From: Armatimonadaceae bacterium
GTDB taxonomy: Bacteria; Armatimonadota; Armatimonadia; Armatimonadales; Armatimonadaceae
Assembly: GCA_030447685.1 (NCBI GenBank)
Contig: JAUJOK010000044.1
Coordinates: 1-38,607 of the forward strand
DNA length: 38,607 bases
Direction of reading: 5' to 3'
A model generated the notes under the pieces. The model had not been told where the DNA came from, searched no databases, and worked only from the letters and a program-made list of their open reading frames with translations. Shown in pieces: positions 13,961 to 21,730 of the stretch. The position numbers and the translations under genes are program-made. Positions within the stretch are counted from its first letter, which is position 1. The number at the start of each line of letters is the position of its first letter.

Positions 13961-14293
13961 TCAGTTGTTCAGACGGTCGGCCCAGGAGTCGCCTACATTG
14001 GACGATACCTCGCAGTCGCAGAAGCCGCCATACTCATTAAGCCAGGGAATGATATCGTCTTCGGCCAGATTCCTGGTCCGAAGGAACGCGCGAGTTTGTG
14101 CTAAGGTTTCATCACAGTAACACCAGATTGTGCCATCGCTACGCTTCTCGAAAATGGTGTCCTCGAGCATATTGAGCAGATCATTGAGGTCGTTCTTAGA
14201 CAGGGGCATCTGTGCTTCGGCTACTGCCCACTTCTCATCCTGTATAGTCTGAACGATTGCGCGCCGCCGACGCTTTTCTTCCTTTGAAGGCAT
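13961..14293 (-). CDS. DUF2695 domain protein
   Basis: This small protein of 110 aa has the DUF2695 pattern in its second half: LNDLLNMLEDTIFEK, CYCDETLAQTRAFLRTRNL, and WLNEYGGFCDCEVSSNVGD. The spaced cysteines (C58, C60 and the later CDC) could bind metal, though this is not shown for the family as far as I know. The N-terminus is basic (MPSKEEKRRRRAIV). It stands alone between a membrane protein gene and the phosphoesterase gene. A perfect small palindrome, TGTCAT-C-ATGACA (14322-14334), lies upstream and may be a regulator site. The function of the family is unknown. Confidence 0.82.
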   Translation of the reverse strand: MPSKEEKRRRRAIVQTIQDEKWAVAEAQMPLSKNDLNDLLNMLEDTIFEKRSDGTIWCYCDETLAQTRAFLRTRNLAEDDIIPWLNEYGGFCDCEVSSNVGDSWADRLNN

Positions 14294-14375
14294 GGAACTA
14301 TAGACCTCGATTACAGTTACTTGTCATCATGACACATATTGGAAGCAGCACCATTTTACCGTATCACCCGGTTGT

Positions 14376-15038
14376 CTATCGCAGGCGGCGGGCTTCGGCA
14401 GTGAGCGCTGCACCGTCTTCGTTTGTGTGGAGGAGGACGTAGTGCCCGCTGGGGAGCGCGCCGGTGTTGAGGACGGCGCAGGGCGGGTCGGTCAGGTCGC
14501 GGCGCTGGGCGACGTGGAGATGGCCGCACAGGTAGACGTTGGGGCGGACTGCCTTCAAGAGTTCCAAAAAACAGCGCTGGCCGCCGGAGCGGCCCGAAGG
14601 GGTTCGGTCGGCGATTCCGATGGCGCAGCCGTGCGTGAGCAGCACATCCACCGGTGGCCCGGCGGCGGCGAGATGAGCCGCCCACACCGCCACGTCCTCA
14701 TCGGTGACATAGTGCGGCAGGCGGTGACTTTTCGCCCAGATGCCGGAGACGCCCGCGACCGCGAGGCCGCAGAAACCTTCCCGACGCTCGCCCTGCGCGA
14801 GCAGAACCGGCGTACCGTCGGCGTTACGGAGCGCGGCGAGCAGGGGCAGGTCATCATGATTGCCGTAGACCGAAAGAACGGGGACACGGGCCAGAATATC
14901 GGCCCATGTCCCCGTTTCTATCTGTCCCGGATCGCCCCAGTCGCCGACGCACAGCAGACCGTCGGGCCGCTCCGTGTCCAGAACACGGAACAGGTTCCCG
15001 ACCTCCCCATGCAGATCGCCGACAACCGCAATCTTCAC
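14376..15038 (-). CDS. Calcineurin-like metallophosphoesterase
   Basis: This 220-aa enzyme has all the metal-site motifs of the family: VVGDLHGE (D8, H10), CVGDWGDPG, YGNHDDLP, LLTHGCAIG and CGHLHVAQ. It should hydrolyse phosphoester bonds with two metal ions; the substrate cannot be inferred. GTG at 15038 starts 10 nt after the stop of the acyl-ACP desaturase gene, with AGAAG between them, so the two are probably one operon. The length fits compact YfcE-like members. Confidence 0.88.
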   Translation of the reverse strand: MKIAVVGDLHGEVGNLFRVLDTERPDGLLCVGDWGDPGQIETGTWADILARVPVLSVYGNHDDLPLLAALRNADGTPVLLAQGERREGFCGLAVAGVSGIWAKSHRLPHYVTDEDVAVWAAHLAAAGPPVDVLLTHGCAIGIADRTPSGRSGGQRCFLELLKAVRPNVYLCGHLHVAQRRDLTDPPCAVLNTGALPSGHYVLLHTNEDGAALTAEARRLR

Positions 15039-15048
15039 GGTGCTTCTT

Positions 15049-15984
15049 CTACGGCGTGCTGCGAATCAGGCGGCGGCCCGGCGGAGCGAGCGGCGCGGGG
15101 TCGCCGGGCACGGAGACGGTCTGCGCCCGCGCCGCCTGCTTTTCGTCCGCCTCTTTTTCGTCCGCCCGGTCGGCGATCTGATCGGCGACATTGGCGGGAA
15201 GCCCGGCCATCTTCAGTTGCTGGCGGGTGATTCCCAGGTCTTCGAGGATAGGCCGATATATCTTCTGCAGGTACATCTTCGGCGTATAGATACCCGCCGC
15301 CTCAATCATCTCGCCGCGCTTGTCCCAGTCCGGTATCAGCGCCTGGGCGGGCATGGCGAACTGGCTGAAGACGTATTTAATATCGGCGATGGTCTCTTCC
15401 GGCTCGCGCGACAGATACACCTTGACGCCCCGGCGAAAAAAGTTGTAGTGCGAGCTTTCATCGGCGGACACCCACTTGAGCAGGCCCGCCAGCGCACCGT
15501 CCCCTTCCGCCTCGGCGCGGCGGCGCAGGTTTGTGTAGTTCAGGCCGGTAGCAAGCTCCTGGATCATCGTGTAGATAATCATCTGCCGGGCGGTCTCGAA
15601 GGGAAGCTTCCATTCCGCGCCCAGCAGCGTGCGCTCGAACTCCTTGACCTGTTCTTCGGTGCGCTTGCCGGAGCGCAGCAGCCATTCTTCCAGCACCAGA
15701 CTGTGCTTGGACTCCTCGTAGCCCCAGTTGGCCTGAAACCACGCCCGCCCCCGTGACCGACGAACCAGTTCCATGATCTTGGAGGTATAGTCCGGCAGAA
15801 ACATCTCCACAGCGGAAAACGATTGGACAATATCGGCGGTCAGATCGGAGGATTCGGGATTGACCTGCTTCCAGGGGATGTCCCGGTCGATATCCCAGCG
15901 GCGTCGCTCCTCCGCCAGCTTGAAGAACTTTAAAAAGTTCTCGTAAAAAGCCTCTTCGATTTCGGCATTCACACTGCGTGTCAC
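15049..15984 (-). CDS. Acyl-ACP desaturase (soluble di-iron)
   Basis: This enzyme introduces a double bond into acyl-ACP using a di-iron centre, O2 and reduced ferredoxin. The six carboxylate/His ligand positions are visible: E60 (SAVEMF), E91 and H94 (EESKH), E143 (IQELATGL), E176 and H179 (DESSH). The length of 311 aa is typical for bacterial members. The last 50 residues are charged and Pro/Ala-rich. GTG at 15984 follows a GGAGGGGGAGAG stretch. It is the upstream partner of the phosphoesterase. No redox partner gene is nearby. The assignment to the stearoyl-ACP desaturase family is firm; the chain-length preference is unknown. Confidence 0.9.
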   Translation of the reverse strand: MTRSVNAEIEEAFYENFLKFFKLAEERRRWDIDRDIPWKQVNPESSDLTADIVQSFSAVEMFLPDYTSKIMELVRRSRGRAWFQANWGYEESKHSLVLEEWLLRSGKRTEEQVKEFERTLLGAEWKLPFETARQMIIYTMIQELATGLNYTNLRRRAEAEGDGALAGLLKWVSADESSHYNFFRRGVKVYLSREPEETIADIKYVFSQFAMPAQALIPDWDKRGEMIEAAGIYTPKMYLQKIYRPILEDLGITRQQLKMAGLPANVADQIADRADEKEADEKQAARAQTVSVPGDPAPLAPPGRRLIRSTP

Positions 15985-16303
15985 GGGCGTCTCTCCCCCT
16001 CCGTGACAGCGTGCGTCGGTTTCTTAATCATCGGTGTCATACGGTCCCTGCGCGCCGCAATAAAAGCGGCGTATTGTTGTCTAAGAATGGTTTTCGGCTT
16101 TCTTTTACCCGATTTTACAGCCACCATTGCAGTTCGTGTCAGTATAGCATATTTGCCCGAACGGCTCGGAATAGGACGAAAGTCCCTTTTTGGAAGGACG
16201 CAGGTTTTTCGCGCCAAACGGCGTATTCTGGGATTGGCGTTTGGCTTGCTCGCTCACACGGCGAGCGCGCGCCCGGCGATTCATTAACGAAAGGACGCCC
16301 TCT
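15985..16303. other. Intergenic region between divergent genes, 319 bp
   Basis: I see no credible gene here. The region should hold promoters for the desaturase (minus) and Uma2 (plus) genes; candidate boxes around 16140-16152 (TATACT on the minus strand) are weak. An 8-bp inverted repeat GCCAAACG (16213-16220) / CGTTTGGC (16238-16245) lies upstream of the Uma2 gene. Confidence 0.5.
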
Positions 16304-16891
16304 ATGACCACTAACACCGGCGACGAGATCGCCACCGAGTCCAGCAGCGCCCACGGTTTCAGCTATGCCTACCACACCTCGTCCGGCGCTTCGCCAGGCG
16401 AAACGGGGGCGGATAAGAACGCCGCGCCTTTTTCCCAGACGCCGCGCCATCAGCGCATCGTTCTGCGCCTTGCGGTTCCGCTGGCCTCACTTGTGGAGGC
16501 GCGCAATCTGGGATCGGTTTATATTGCGCCGCTCGATGTCGTGATCGAGCCGACGCCCCGTCGCTCCCGACAGCCGGACCTGTTTTTCGTTTCCCGGACC
16601 CGCATGCGCCCGGAGGACGAGCCGGAGGGCGCGTTGGAGATCGGGCCGGACCTGGTTATCGAGGTGTTAGAGGGCGCGGAGTCGCGGCGCGGCTTCATTC
16701 CCGCGCTCACCGACTACACGGCTATCGGCGTCACCGAAGTATGGCTGGTATCGCCGCAAAGCGAGACTATCGAGGTGCTGTGCGCGACAACGGACTGCTA
16801 CGAGACTGCCGGGGTGCACGGTCGCGGCGCGGTTATCGTGTCGCAGACCGTACCGGGCTACACCGTAAACGTTGATGACATCTTCGCATGA
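16304..16891 (+). CDS. Uma2 family (DUF820) putative endonuclease
   Basis: The Uma2/DUF820 family has a PD-(D/E)xK nuclease-like fold and is often present in many copies per genome; its biological role is unknown. ATG at 16304 with AAAGGA 9 nt upstream gives 195 aa; the open frame starts earlier but lacks a site. Family signatures are YIAPLDVVIEP, RQPDLFFVSRTR and GPDLVIEVLEGAE, then YTAIGVTEVWLVSPQSETIE and the closing VPGYTVNVDDIFA. The first 45 residues are polar and replace the longer N-terminal part of other members. It overlaps the isochorismatase-type gene by 4 bases (ATGA), so translation is probably coupled. Confidence 0.87.
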   Translation: MTTNTGDEIATESSSAHGFSYAYHTSSGASPGETGADKNAAPFSQTPRHQRIVLRLAVPLASLVEARNLGSVYIAPLDVVIEPTPRRSRQPDLFFVSRTRMRPEDEPEGALEIGPDLVIEVLEGAESRRGFIPALTDYTAIGVTEVWLVSPQSETIEVLCATTDCYETAGVHGRGAVIVSQTVPGYTVNVDDIFA

Positions 16892-17457
16892 GCAGCCGCC
16901 ACCCGTATCTTCTGGATCGCGACACCTGCGCACTCGTGGTGGTAGACATGCAGGAGCCGTTTTTAGGCGTCATCCATGAGCGCGAGCGGCTGACCGCAAA
17001 CGTCCTCCTGCTCTGCCGGAGCGCGGCCCTTCTCGGCGTTCCCATGCTGGCGACGGTGCAGTACGCCGCGCGTATGGGCGGCATCGTCGCGGACGTGGCG
17101 GCGGCGCTTCCGGCAGGTGACGCCGCCACTGCTATTGACAAGCTCTGCTTCTCCTGCGGCGGCTCCGACGCCTTTCTGGAGGCATTGCAGGAAACCGGAC
17201 GGCGGCAGGTCGTCCTTTGCGGCGTCGAAACCCATATCTGCGTCTCCCAAACCGCGCACGACCTGCTGCATGCGGGCTATCAGGTGCATGTTGCCGCCGA
17301 TGCCGTCTCTTCCCGCTCGCTGGAAAAGCATAAGCTGGGCATGGAGCGAATCCGCGATGCCGGTGCCCGCCCCTGCGCCGCCGAAGCCGCCGTCTATGAA
17401 TGGCTTCGCGAGGCAGGTACGACCGAGTTTAAGAAAATCCTCAAGCTGGTACGATGA
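16888..17457 (+). CDS. Isochorismatase-type cysteine hydrolase
   Basis: This 189-aa enzyme is a member of the isochorismatase-like hydrolase superfamily (YcaC/nicotinamidase-like). The triad residues are in place: D in ALVVVDMQ, K in IDKLCFSC, and the nucleophilic C in CGVETHICVSQTA. The following DLLHAGYQVHVAADAVSSRS is also typical. The substrate cannot be deduced; members act on isochorismate, nicotinamide or other amides. The start codon overlaps the Uma2 stop. The CDS ends about 100 bp before the next gene. Confidence 0.9.
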   Translation: MSSRHPYLLDRDTCALVVVDMQEPFLGVIHERERLTANVLLLCRSAALLGVPMLATVQYAARMGGIVADVAAALPAGDAATAIDKLCFSCGGSDAFLEALQETGRRQVVLCGVETHICVSQTAHDLLHAGYQVHVAADAVSSRSLEKHKLGMERIRDAGARPCAAEAAVYEWLREAGTTEFKKILKLVR

Positions 17458-17511
17458 CCGGTTTATCCAAGTCATAGCTTCGGGTGCCAGCAAAGCGAAG
17501 TAGAATGTACT

Positions 17512-17541
17512 CTATGCGTGCCGTCTATTCAGCACGCATAG
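17512..17541 (+). promoter_or_regulatory. Leader hairpin next to the ribosome binding site of a PEP-CTERM gene
   Basis: CTATGCGTGC (17512-17521) pairs perfectly with GCACGCATAG (17532-17541). It lies 6 bases before AAAGGAG of the following gene. It could be a protein operator, a terminator remnant or an RNA control hairpin. A possible -10 box TAGAAT is at 17501-17506. Confidence 0.5.
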
Positions 17542-17562
17542 GGTAAAAAGGAGACTCCTATC

Positions 17563-18306
17563 ATGCAATTCAAGCTTTTCCCGCTGCTGGCCGGAGCGGC
17601 GATTCTGCTGGCCGCTCCCGTGAAAGCGGAGGTTTCCACGTTCGACACTTCCCAAAGCCCCTTCACCGCCGGGCGCGACAACCAGGGATGGTATGGCGAC
17701 TACAATCACCCTCTGCTCTGGAGCGTCGGCAGCGGCTACTTTACCGGCAAAGCTACCAGCAGCAATCATACGCGCAGCTTTTTCACCTTTGATTTGCGTA
17801 CGCTCGACCTTTCCAATCAATCAATCGTATCTGCTACTCTGATGCTGACCCGCTATGAGCACACGCGGTTTCAAAACCATCCTACGCTCGAATACAGCCT
17901 GTGGTCGGTCGAAACGGACGCGGAGACGCTGAATACAGGCGTTCTGAATAACCCGAACTTTAATATCGTTCCTCTTTTCAACGACCTGGGCAGCGGTACT
18001 GCCTACGGCGCGCATACGGTATCTCTGGGAGGCTCACGGGAAGACGTTCTGAATTTTGAGCTTAACGAATATGCGCTGGCCGATATATCAGCGGCGGCAG
18101 GAAACCGGTTTTTCTCGCTGGGAGGCAAGATTCGGGGAGGAGGCTCCTCCTCCGCAGGTCTCTTTTCTCGTTCCGGGAAAGAAGGGGTACAGCAGTTAGT
18201 GATTCAGACAAGACCCAATGCTGTTCCTGAACCCGGCACGATTGCTTTGATCTCCACCGGGTTGCTGTCGCTGGCAAGATTCGCCGTCCGCCGCAGGCGG
18301 CAGTAG
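17563..18306 (+). CDS. PEP-CTERM sorted exported protein
   Basis: This 247-aa protein has a signal peptide (MQFKLFPLLAGAAILLAAPV, cleavage near KAEV) and a C-terminal PEP-CTERM tail (VPEPGTIALISTGLLSLARF followed by AVRRRRQ). The mature part is beta-rich, with FFTFDLRTLDLSNQSIVSA and TLEYSLWSVET stretches, typical of PEP-CTERM proteins that bind matrix polysaccharide; no enzyme motif is seen. AAAAAGGAG gives a strong ribosome site 8 nt before the ATG. A perfect hairpin precedes that site. The exosortase that would process it is not in the window. It is unrelated in sequence to the tandem-repeat PEP-CTERM protein at 4361-5527 except for the tail. Confidence 0.88.
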   Translation: MQFKLFPLLAGAAILLAAPVKAEVSTFDTSQSPFTAGRDNQGWYGDYNHPLLWSVGSGYFTGKATSSNHTRSFFTFDLRTLDLSNQSIVSATLMLTRYEHTRFQNHPTLEYSLWSVETDAETLNTGVLNNPNFNIVPLFNDLGSGTAYGAHTVSLGGSREDVLNFELNEYALADISAAAGNRFFSLGGKIRGGGSSSAGLFSRSGKEGVQQLVIQTRPNAVPEPGTIALISTGLLSLARFAVRRRRQ

Positions 18307-18375
18307 AACTCGAACCAACAGCCGCGTCGTCTGAACGCACGGGCATACCTAACCTCGGTACGGGATGACCGACGA

Positions 18376-18381
18376 TATAAT
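18376..18381 (+). promoter_or_regulatory. -10 box for leaderless CCA-transferase mRNA
   Basis: TATAAT lies 6 nt before the GTG start at 18388. No good -35 box is seen at the expected spacing. Confidence 0.6.
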
Positions 18382-18387
18382 GCCATT

Positions 18388-19818
18388 GTGGAAAAGGACA
18401 CGCTGGAAATACTGCGGACGGCGACACGCGGCACGCGCTATGAAGAGCGGCTCTGGCTGGTCGGCGGGTATGTGCGCGACAAGCTGCTGGGCCGTGCCAA
18501 ATCGGGCGACGCGGACGATATTGACCTGGTGCTGGAAGGGGACGCGCTCGCGGCGGCTTCGCTGCTGTATGAACGCGGCGTGGCCGACCATCGCCCGGTG
18601 GAATATGGTGAGTTTGGGACAGCGAAAGTAGACGTTAAAGGGTTAAAAGTTGAACTGGTGACGGCGCGCGCGGAGACGTACCGGCAGGGTTCGCGCAAGC
18701 CCGTCGTTCGCCCCGGCACGCTGGAAACGGATGCGGAGCGCCGCGACTTCACGGTTAATACTTTCCTTGAAAACCTGCACACACTTGAACTGCGTGACCC
18801 GACGGGGCAGGGTAAAGCCGATCTGGAAGCGCGGCTTTTGCGGACGCCAACGGAACCTGACGTTACCTTTACCGACGACCCGCTGCGCTCACTGCGCGCC
18901 TGCCGATTCGCCGCCAAGTTAGGCTTTGAAGTGGAGGCCAAAACGTATGCGGCCATGCGCGACTGCGCCCATCGTTGCAATCCAGAATATGGCGTTTCCT
19001 ACGAGCGCATCCGCGAGGAGCTGAACAAGACGCTGCTCACAGCGGACGCGCCGCGCGGTCTGGAGATGATGCGGGAGACCGGACTGCTGTATCAGTTTGC
19101 GCCGGAGCTTGCTGCGATGCACGGCGTCGGGCAGAACCGCTTTCATAGATACGATGTCTGGGAGCACACGCTGGTCGCCCTGCGTAATCTGCCCCCGGAC
19201 GCGCCGCTTTCCGTCCGCCTGGGCGTTCTGTTCCACGACATCGGCAAGCCTCCGACACGCACCCTCGACCCCGTCACCGGCGACGCCCATTTCTACGGCC
19301 ATCAGGATGTGGGCGCGCAGATGACACGCGCGATTATGAACCGGCTCCGGTATTCGTCGGACGAGATTGAGGAGGTGACGAACCTGGTGGCGCTGCATAT
19401 GCGCTACGGCGAGTATCAGCCTCAGATTTGGACGGACGCGACGGTGCGGCGGCTCATTCGCGCGGTCGGTGCGCACCGCCACGATCTGTTTACCATTGCC
19501 CGGGCCGATATTGCCGCCTGCAACACCAAGGACTTCCCGACCGTGGACTTGAGCGGTCTTCAGGAACGGATGGAGCGTCTGGAAGCGGAGGCGCAGGTGA
19601 CAAAGGCGACTTCGCCGCTGGATGGCCGCGCCATCATTCGCCTGCTGCAGATCCCGCCCGGCCCGGCAGTCAAGGTTATCAAGGACGCGCTGACGGATGC
19701 AGTGGTCGCCGGTGAACTCGCCCCGGAGGATCTGGCGGGCGCGGAGGAAATGGCCCGCGCCTTATGGGCGCAGCTATCCGGTTATTCTCCGGATTCGGAG
19801 CCGGGCAGCACGCCGTAA
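18388..19818 (+). CDS. CCA-adding/tRNA nucleotidyltransferase with HD domain
   Basis: This enzyme adds or repairs the 3' CCA of tRNAs. The nucleotidyltransferase head has LVGGYVRDKLLG and the metal-binding DIDLVLEGDA. RRDFTVNTFLENL and DPTGQGKADLEARLLRTP follow, and then the neck motif DDPLRSLRACRFAAKLGF. A C-terminal HD phosphohydrolase domain carries HRYDVWEHTLVAL and VLFHDIGKPPTRTLD. The 476-aa length fits the class II CCA enzyme plus HD. GTG at 18388 lies 6 nt behind a TATAAT, so the mRNA is probably leaderless. The 3' end overlaps the convergent methyltransferase gene by 37 bp. Substrate choice between CC-, A- or CCA-adding cannot be judged here. Confidence 0.92.
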   Translation: MEKDTLEILRTATRGTRYEERLWLVGGYVRDKLLGRAKSGDADDIDLVLEGDALAAASLLYERGVADHRPVEYGEFGTAKVDVKGLKVELVTARAETYRQGSRKPVVRPGTLETDAERRDFTVNTFLENLHTLELRDPTGQGKADLEARLLRTPTEPDVTFTDDPLRSLRACRFAAKLGFEVEAKTYAAMRDCAHRCNPEYGVSYERIREELNKTLLTADAPRGLEMMRETGLLYQFAPELAAMHGVGQNRFHRYDVWEHTLVALRNLPPDAPLSVRLGVLFHDIGKPPTRTLDPVTGDAHFYGHQDVGAQMTRAIMNRLRYSSDEIEEVTNLVALHMRYGEYQPQIWTDATVRRLIRAVGAHRHDLFTIARADIAACNTKDFPTVDLSGLQERMERLEAEAQVTKATSPLDGRAIIRLLQIPPGPAVKVIKDALTDAVVAGELAPEDLAGAEEMARALWAQLSGYSPDSEPGSTP

Positions 19819-20609
19819 GCCACTTTCCCGCTGCGTGAATCGTAGCGCCGGGTGATTCCCAGATCGGACAGCGTGGAGGCCCAGCGAACGGACTTGACGA
19901 GGACACGCCGCCGGGCGACCCGCTGTGCCTCAGTTAAAGCTTCGGGGAGCAGCGCGCCATGATTGCCGAAGCGGCGCAGCGGCGCGAAAGTTTCGGAGTC
20001 GCGCAGGATCTCCTCGAAGAAGGGGTCAAAGCAGACGACATCATAGCTGCCTGTCCGGCAGGAGCGCAGATACTCGATGTGATGGCCAAGGTAGACGACG
20101 CGGACACGGCGCATGGCGGCATTGAGCGCGCGGTGTTCGGTGACAACGGTTTGCAGACCTTCGCGCACCACCACGCCCAGTTCGGGAACCGCCTCAACGC
20201 CGTCCACCTGCCCCGCTTCGCCCACCGCATGGGCACACAGAATTGCCTCCGCCGCGTAACCCAGCGTCGCATCCAGCACCCGGTCTCCGGGGCGCAGATC
20301 GGCGGCCTCGATCAGCAGGTCGCGCCCGCCGCGCAGCAGGTTGCCCAGGCGCAGAAAGGCCATGTTGGGGTGATAAAACAACTCCTCGCCGGCACGGGTC
20401 AGGAGCAGAAGACGGTGCGTCTGCACGATCAGCGCGCGCTCGGCGTCGGGATTATCGCCAAACAGGCGCGGCATTCCTTCATCGCCGCGCGGGGCGTAGG
20501 CAGCGTTCAGCTCTTCGGCAAAAACCTGAGCGCGAGCCTCCAGCTCCGGGGAGGGTTCCAGCGCCGTGGTAACGAACAGGTCGGTGCGGCGCAGCGATGG
20601 CAGCGACAT
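19782..20609 (-). CDS. Class I SAM-dependent methyltransferase, RsmJ/YpiP-like
   Basis: This 275-aa protein has a Rossmann methyltransferase core. Motif I is RVLDATLGYAAEAILCAHAVG, which departs from the common GxGxG and resembles the RsmJ/DUF548 group (DATxGxxxDA). Motif II acid is in VDGVEAVPELG, and motif IV is DVVCFDPFFEEIL (DPF in place of DPPY). The N-terminal part (FVTTALEPSPELEARAQVFAEEL) also fits that group. rRNA or other base methylation is likely by family but unproven. Its TATAAT lies 6 nt before the ATG, so the mRNA is probably leaderless. The gene is divergent from the IMPase gene by 25 bp and overlaps the CCA enzyme gene at the 3' end. Confidence 0.8.
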   Translation of the reverse strand: MSLPSLRRTDLFVTTALEPSPELEARAQVFAEELNAAYAPRGDEGMPRLFGDNPDAERALIVQTHRLLLLTRAGEELFYHPNMAFLRLGNLLRGGRDLLIEAADLRPGDRVLDATLGYAAEAILCAHAVGEAGQVDGVEAVPELGVVVREGLQTVVTEHRALNAAMRRVRVVYLGHHIEYLRSCRTGSYDVVCFDPFFEEILRDSETFAPLRRFGNHGALLPEALTEAQRVARRRVLVKSVRWASTLSDLGITRRYDSRSGKVAYGVLPGSESGE

Positions 20610-20615
20610 GCATCT

Positions 20616-20621
20616 ATTATA
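20616..20621 (-). promoter_or_regulatory. -10 box for leaderless methyltransferase mRNA
   Basis: On the minus strand TATAAT is followed after 6 nt by the ATG at 20609. It sits within the 25-bp gap shared with the divergent IMPase gene. Confidence 0.6.
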
Positions 20622-20634
20622 CGATGGAGGCGCG

Positions 20635-21441
20635 ATGACACCAACCGGGGCAGCGGAATCTCTTGATCTGGCGGAAACGCTTCAATTTACGCGGGAACTG
20701 GTCACGGAGGCGGCGGCGCGCGCGCTGAAGATGGCGCAGTTTGGCCTGGCGGTTGACATGAAGGCGGACGGCTCCGTAGTGACGGACGTGGATCGCTCCA
20801 TTGAGCGTTTCCTGCGTGATGCGATAACCGCGCGCTATCCGGGCCATGCTATTCTGGGCGAAGAGTTCGGCTTTGACGGCGCGGCGGCGAACGTGCCGCT
20901 GTGGGCGCTTGACCCGATTGACGGCACGACCAACCTTGCGAACGGTCTGCCGCAGTGGTGCGTTTCGGTGGGCCTGGTGATCGAGGACACGCCGGTCGTG
21001 GGCGTGGTGGCTGCGCCGGTGCTGGGCGAGATACACTCCGGCGCGCGCGGTCTGGGCGCGGCCAGGAACGACGCGCCATTGCCTCCCCTTTCCTCCGGCG
21101 GCCCGACCGGATGGGAAGATACGTATGCCATCTGCTCGACCAGCGCGCGTGTTCTGCGCTTTGACCGGGTTCCGGCGCGCCTGCGGGTGCTGGGTTCGGC
21201 GGCGCTGGAGCTGTGCTGGACGGCGGCGGGACGCCTGTGCGGGTGTCAGAGCATCGGAACGTCGCTGTACGATGTTGCTGCCGGGGTGTGCTTCGCCGGG
21301 GAGGTCGGCGCGGTAACGCAATGGCGCGACGGGGCGCGCTGGTCGCCGATGGAGATGGCCCGACAGGGGGCGTCGAACCGACTGCTGCTGACTGCGCCGA
21401 CTGCAACTCTGACTTTCCTGCGCGAGAATATCGGAGGATAG
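20635..21441 (+). CDS. Inositol monophosphatase family protein
   Basis: This Mg-dependent phosphatase family acts on inositol monophosphates and related sugar or nucleotide phosphates (SuhB-, HisN- or CysQ-like). ATG at 20635 with GGAGG 4 nt upstream gives 268 aa. Metal-site motifs are KADGSVVTDVD, GEEFGFDG and the diagnostic WALDPIDGTTNLANGLP. The third aspartate is in the C-terminal SLYDVAAGVCFAGEVG, where Tyr replaces the usual Trp of WDxAAG. No pathway neighbours identify the substrate. A dispersed repeat begins about 10 bases after the stop. Confidence 0.9.
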   Translation: MTPTGAAESLDLAETLQFTRELVTEAAARALKMAQFGLAVDMKADGSVVTDVDRSIERFLRDAITARYPGHAILGEEFGFDGAAANVPLWALDPIDGTTNLANGLPQWCVSVGLVIEDTPVVGVVAAPVLGEIHSGARGLGAARNDAPLPPLSSGGPTGWEDTYAICSTSARVLRFDRVPARLRVLGSAALELCWTAAGRLCGCQSIGTSLYDVAAGVCFAGEVGAVTQWRDGARWSPMEMARQGASNRLLLTAPTATLTFLRENIGG

Positions 21442-21450
21442 CCCGTGTCG

Positions 21451-21718
21451 GCCCTCTCCCTCACCCCCGGCAGAAACCCTCACCCCCACACTCGGTCTGC
21501 CGAGGTGCTCTCCCATGGTTTCCGCTTTGCGGTGGGAGAGGGGTGCCTGTGGCGTTACCAACCCCGGCTTTGCGCGTTACCGGTGGTGCATCTGTAACGT
21601 TACGTGCTCTGCCTTCGCGCAACGCATGTTCTCTTTGCTCTCGTGCGGAGCCGGGGCCGCTATGGTGATAGGCTCCCCTCTCCCAATCCTGGGAGAGGGG
21701 CCGGGGGTGGGGGCTGGC
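21451..21718. repeat. Dispersed GC-rich palindromic repeat, copy D, composite
   Basis: The segment starts with CCCTCTCCCTCACCCCCGG and contains a GGTGGGAGAGGGGTGCCTG block near 21531, then AACCCCGGCTTTGCGCG. It ends with CTCCCCTCTCCCAATCCTGGG and GAGAGGGGCCGGGGGTG. These are the same modules as copies at 4246 and 8786, but rearranged and diverged. A duplicated CTCACCCCC start suggests nested insertion. It fills the gap between the convergent IMPase and birA genes. Confidence 0.75.
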
Positions 21719-21730
21719 CGGGGATGGGGG

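Noticed and set aside
17461..17562. A cyclic-di-GMP riboswitch before the second PEP-CTERM gene
   Set aside because: The hairpins present do not match the GEMM core; only a simple 10-bp stem is supported.
18306..18375. A tRNA-like TTCGAGT loop on the minus strand near 18306-18320
   Set aside because: The T-stem pairs poorly and no acceptor stem or anticodon arm can be formed with the flanking bases.
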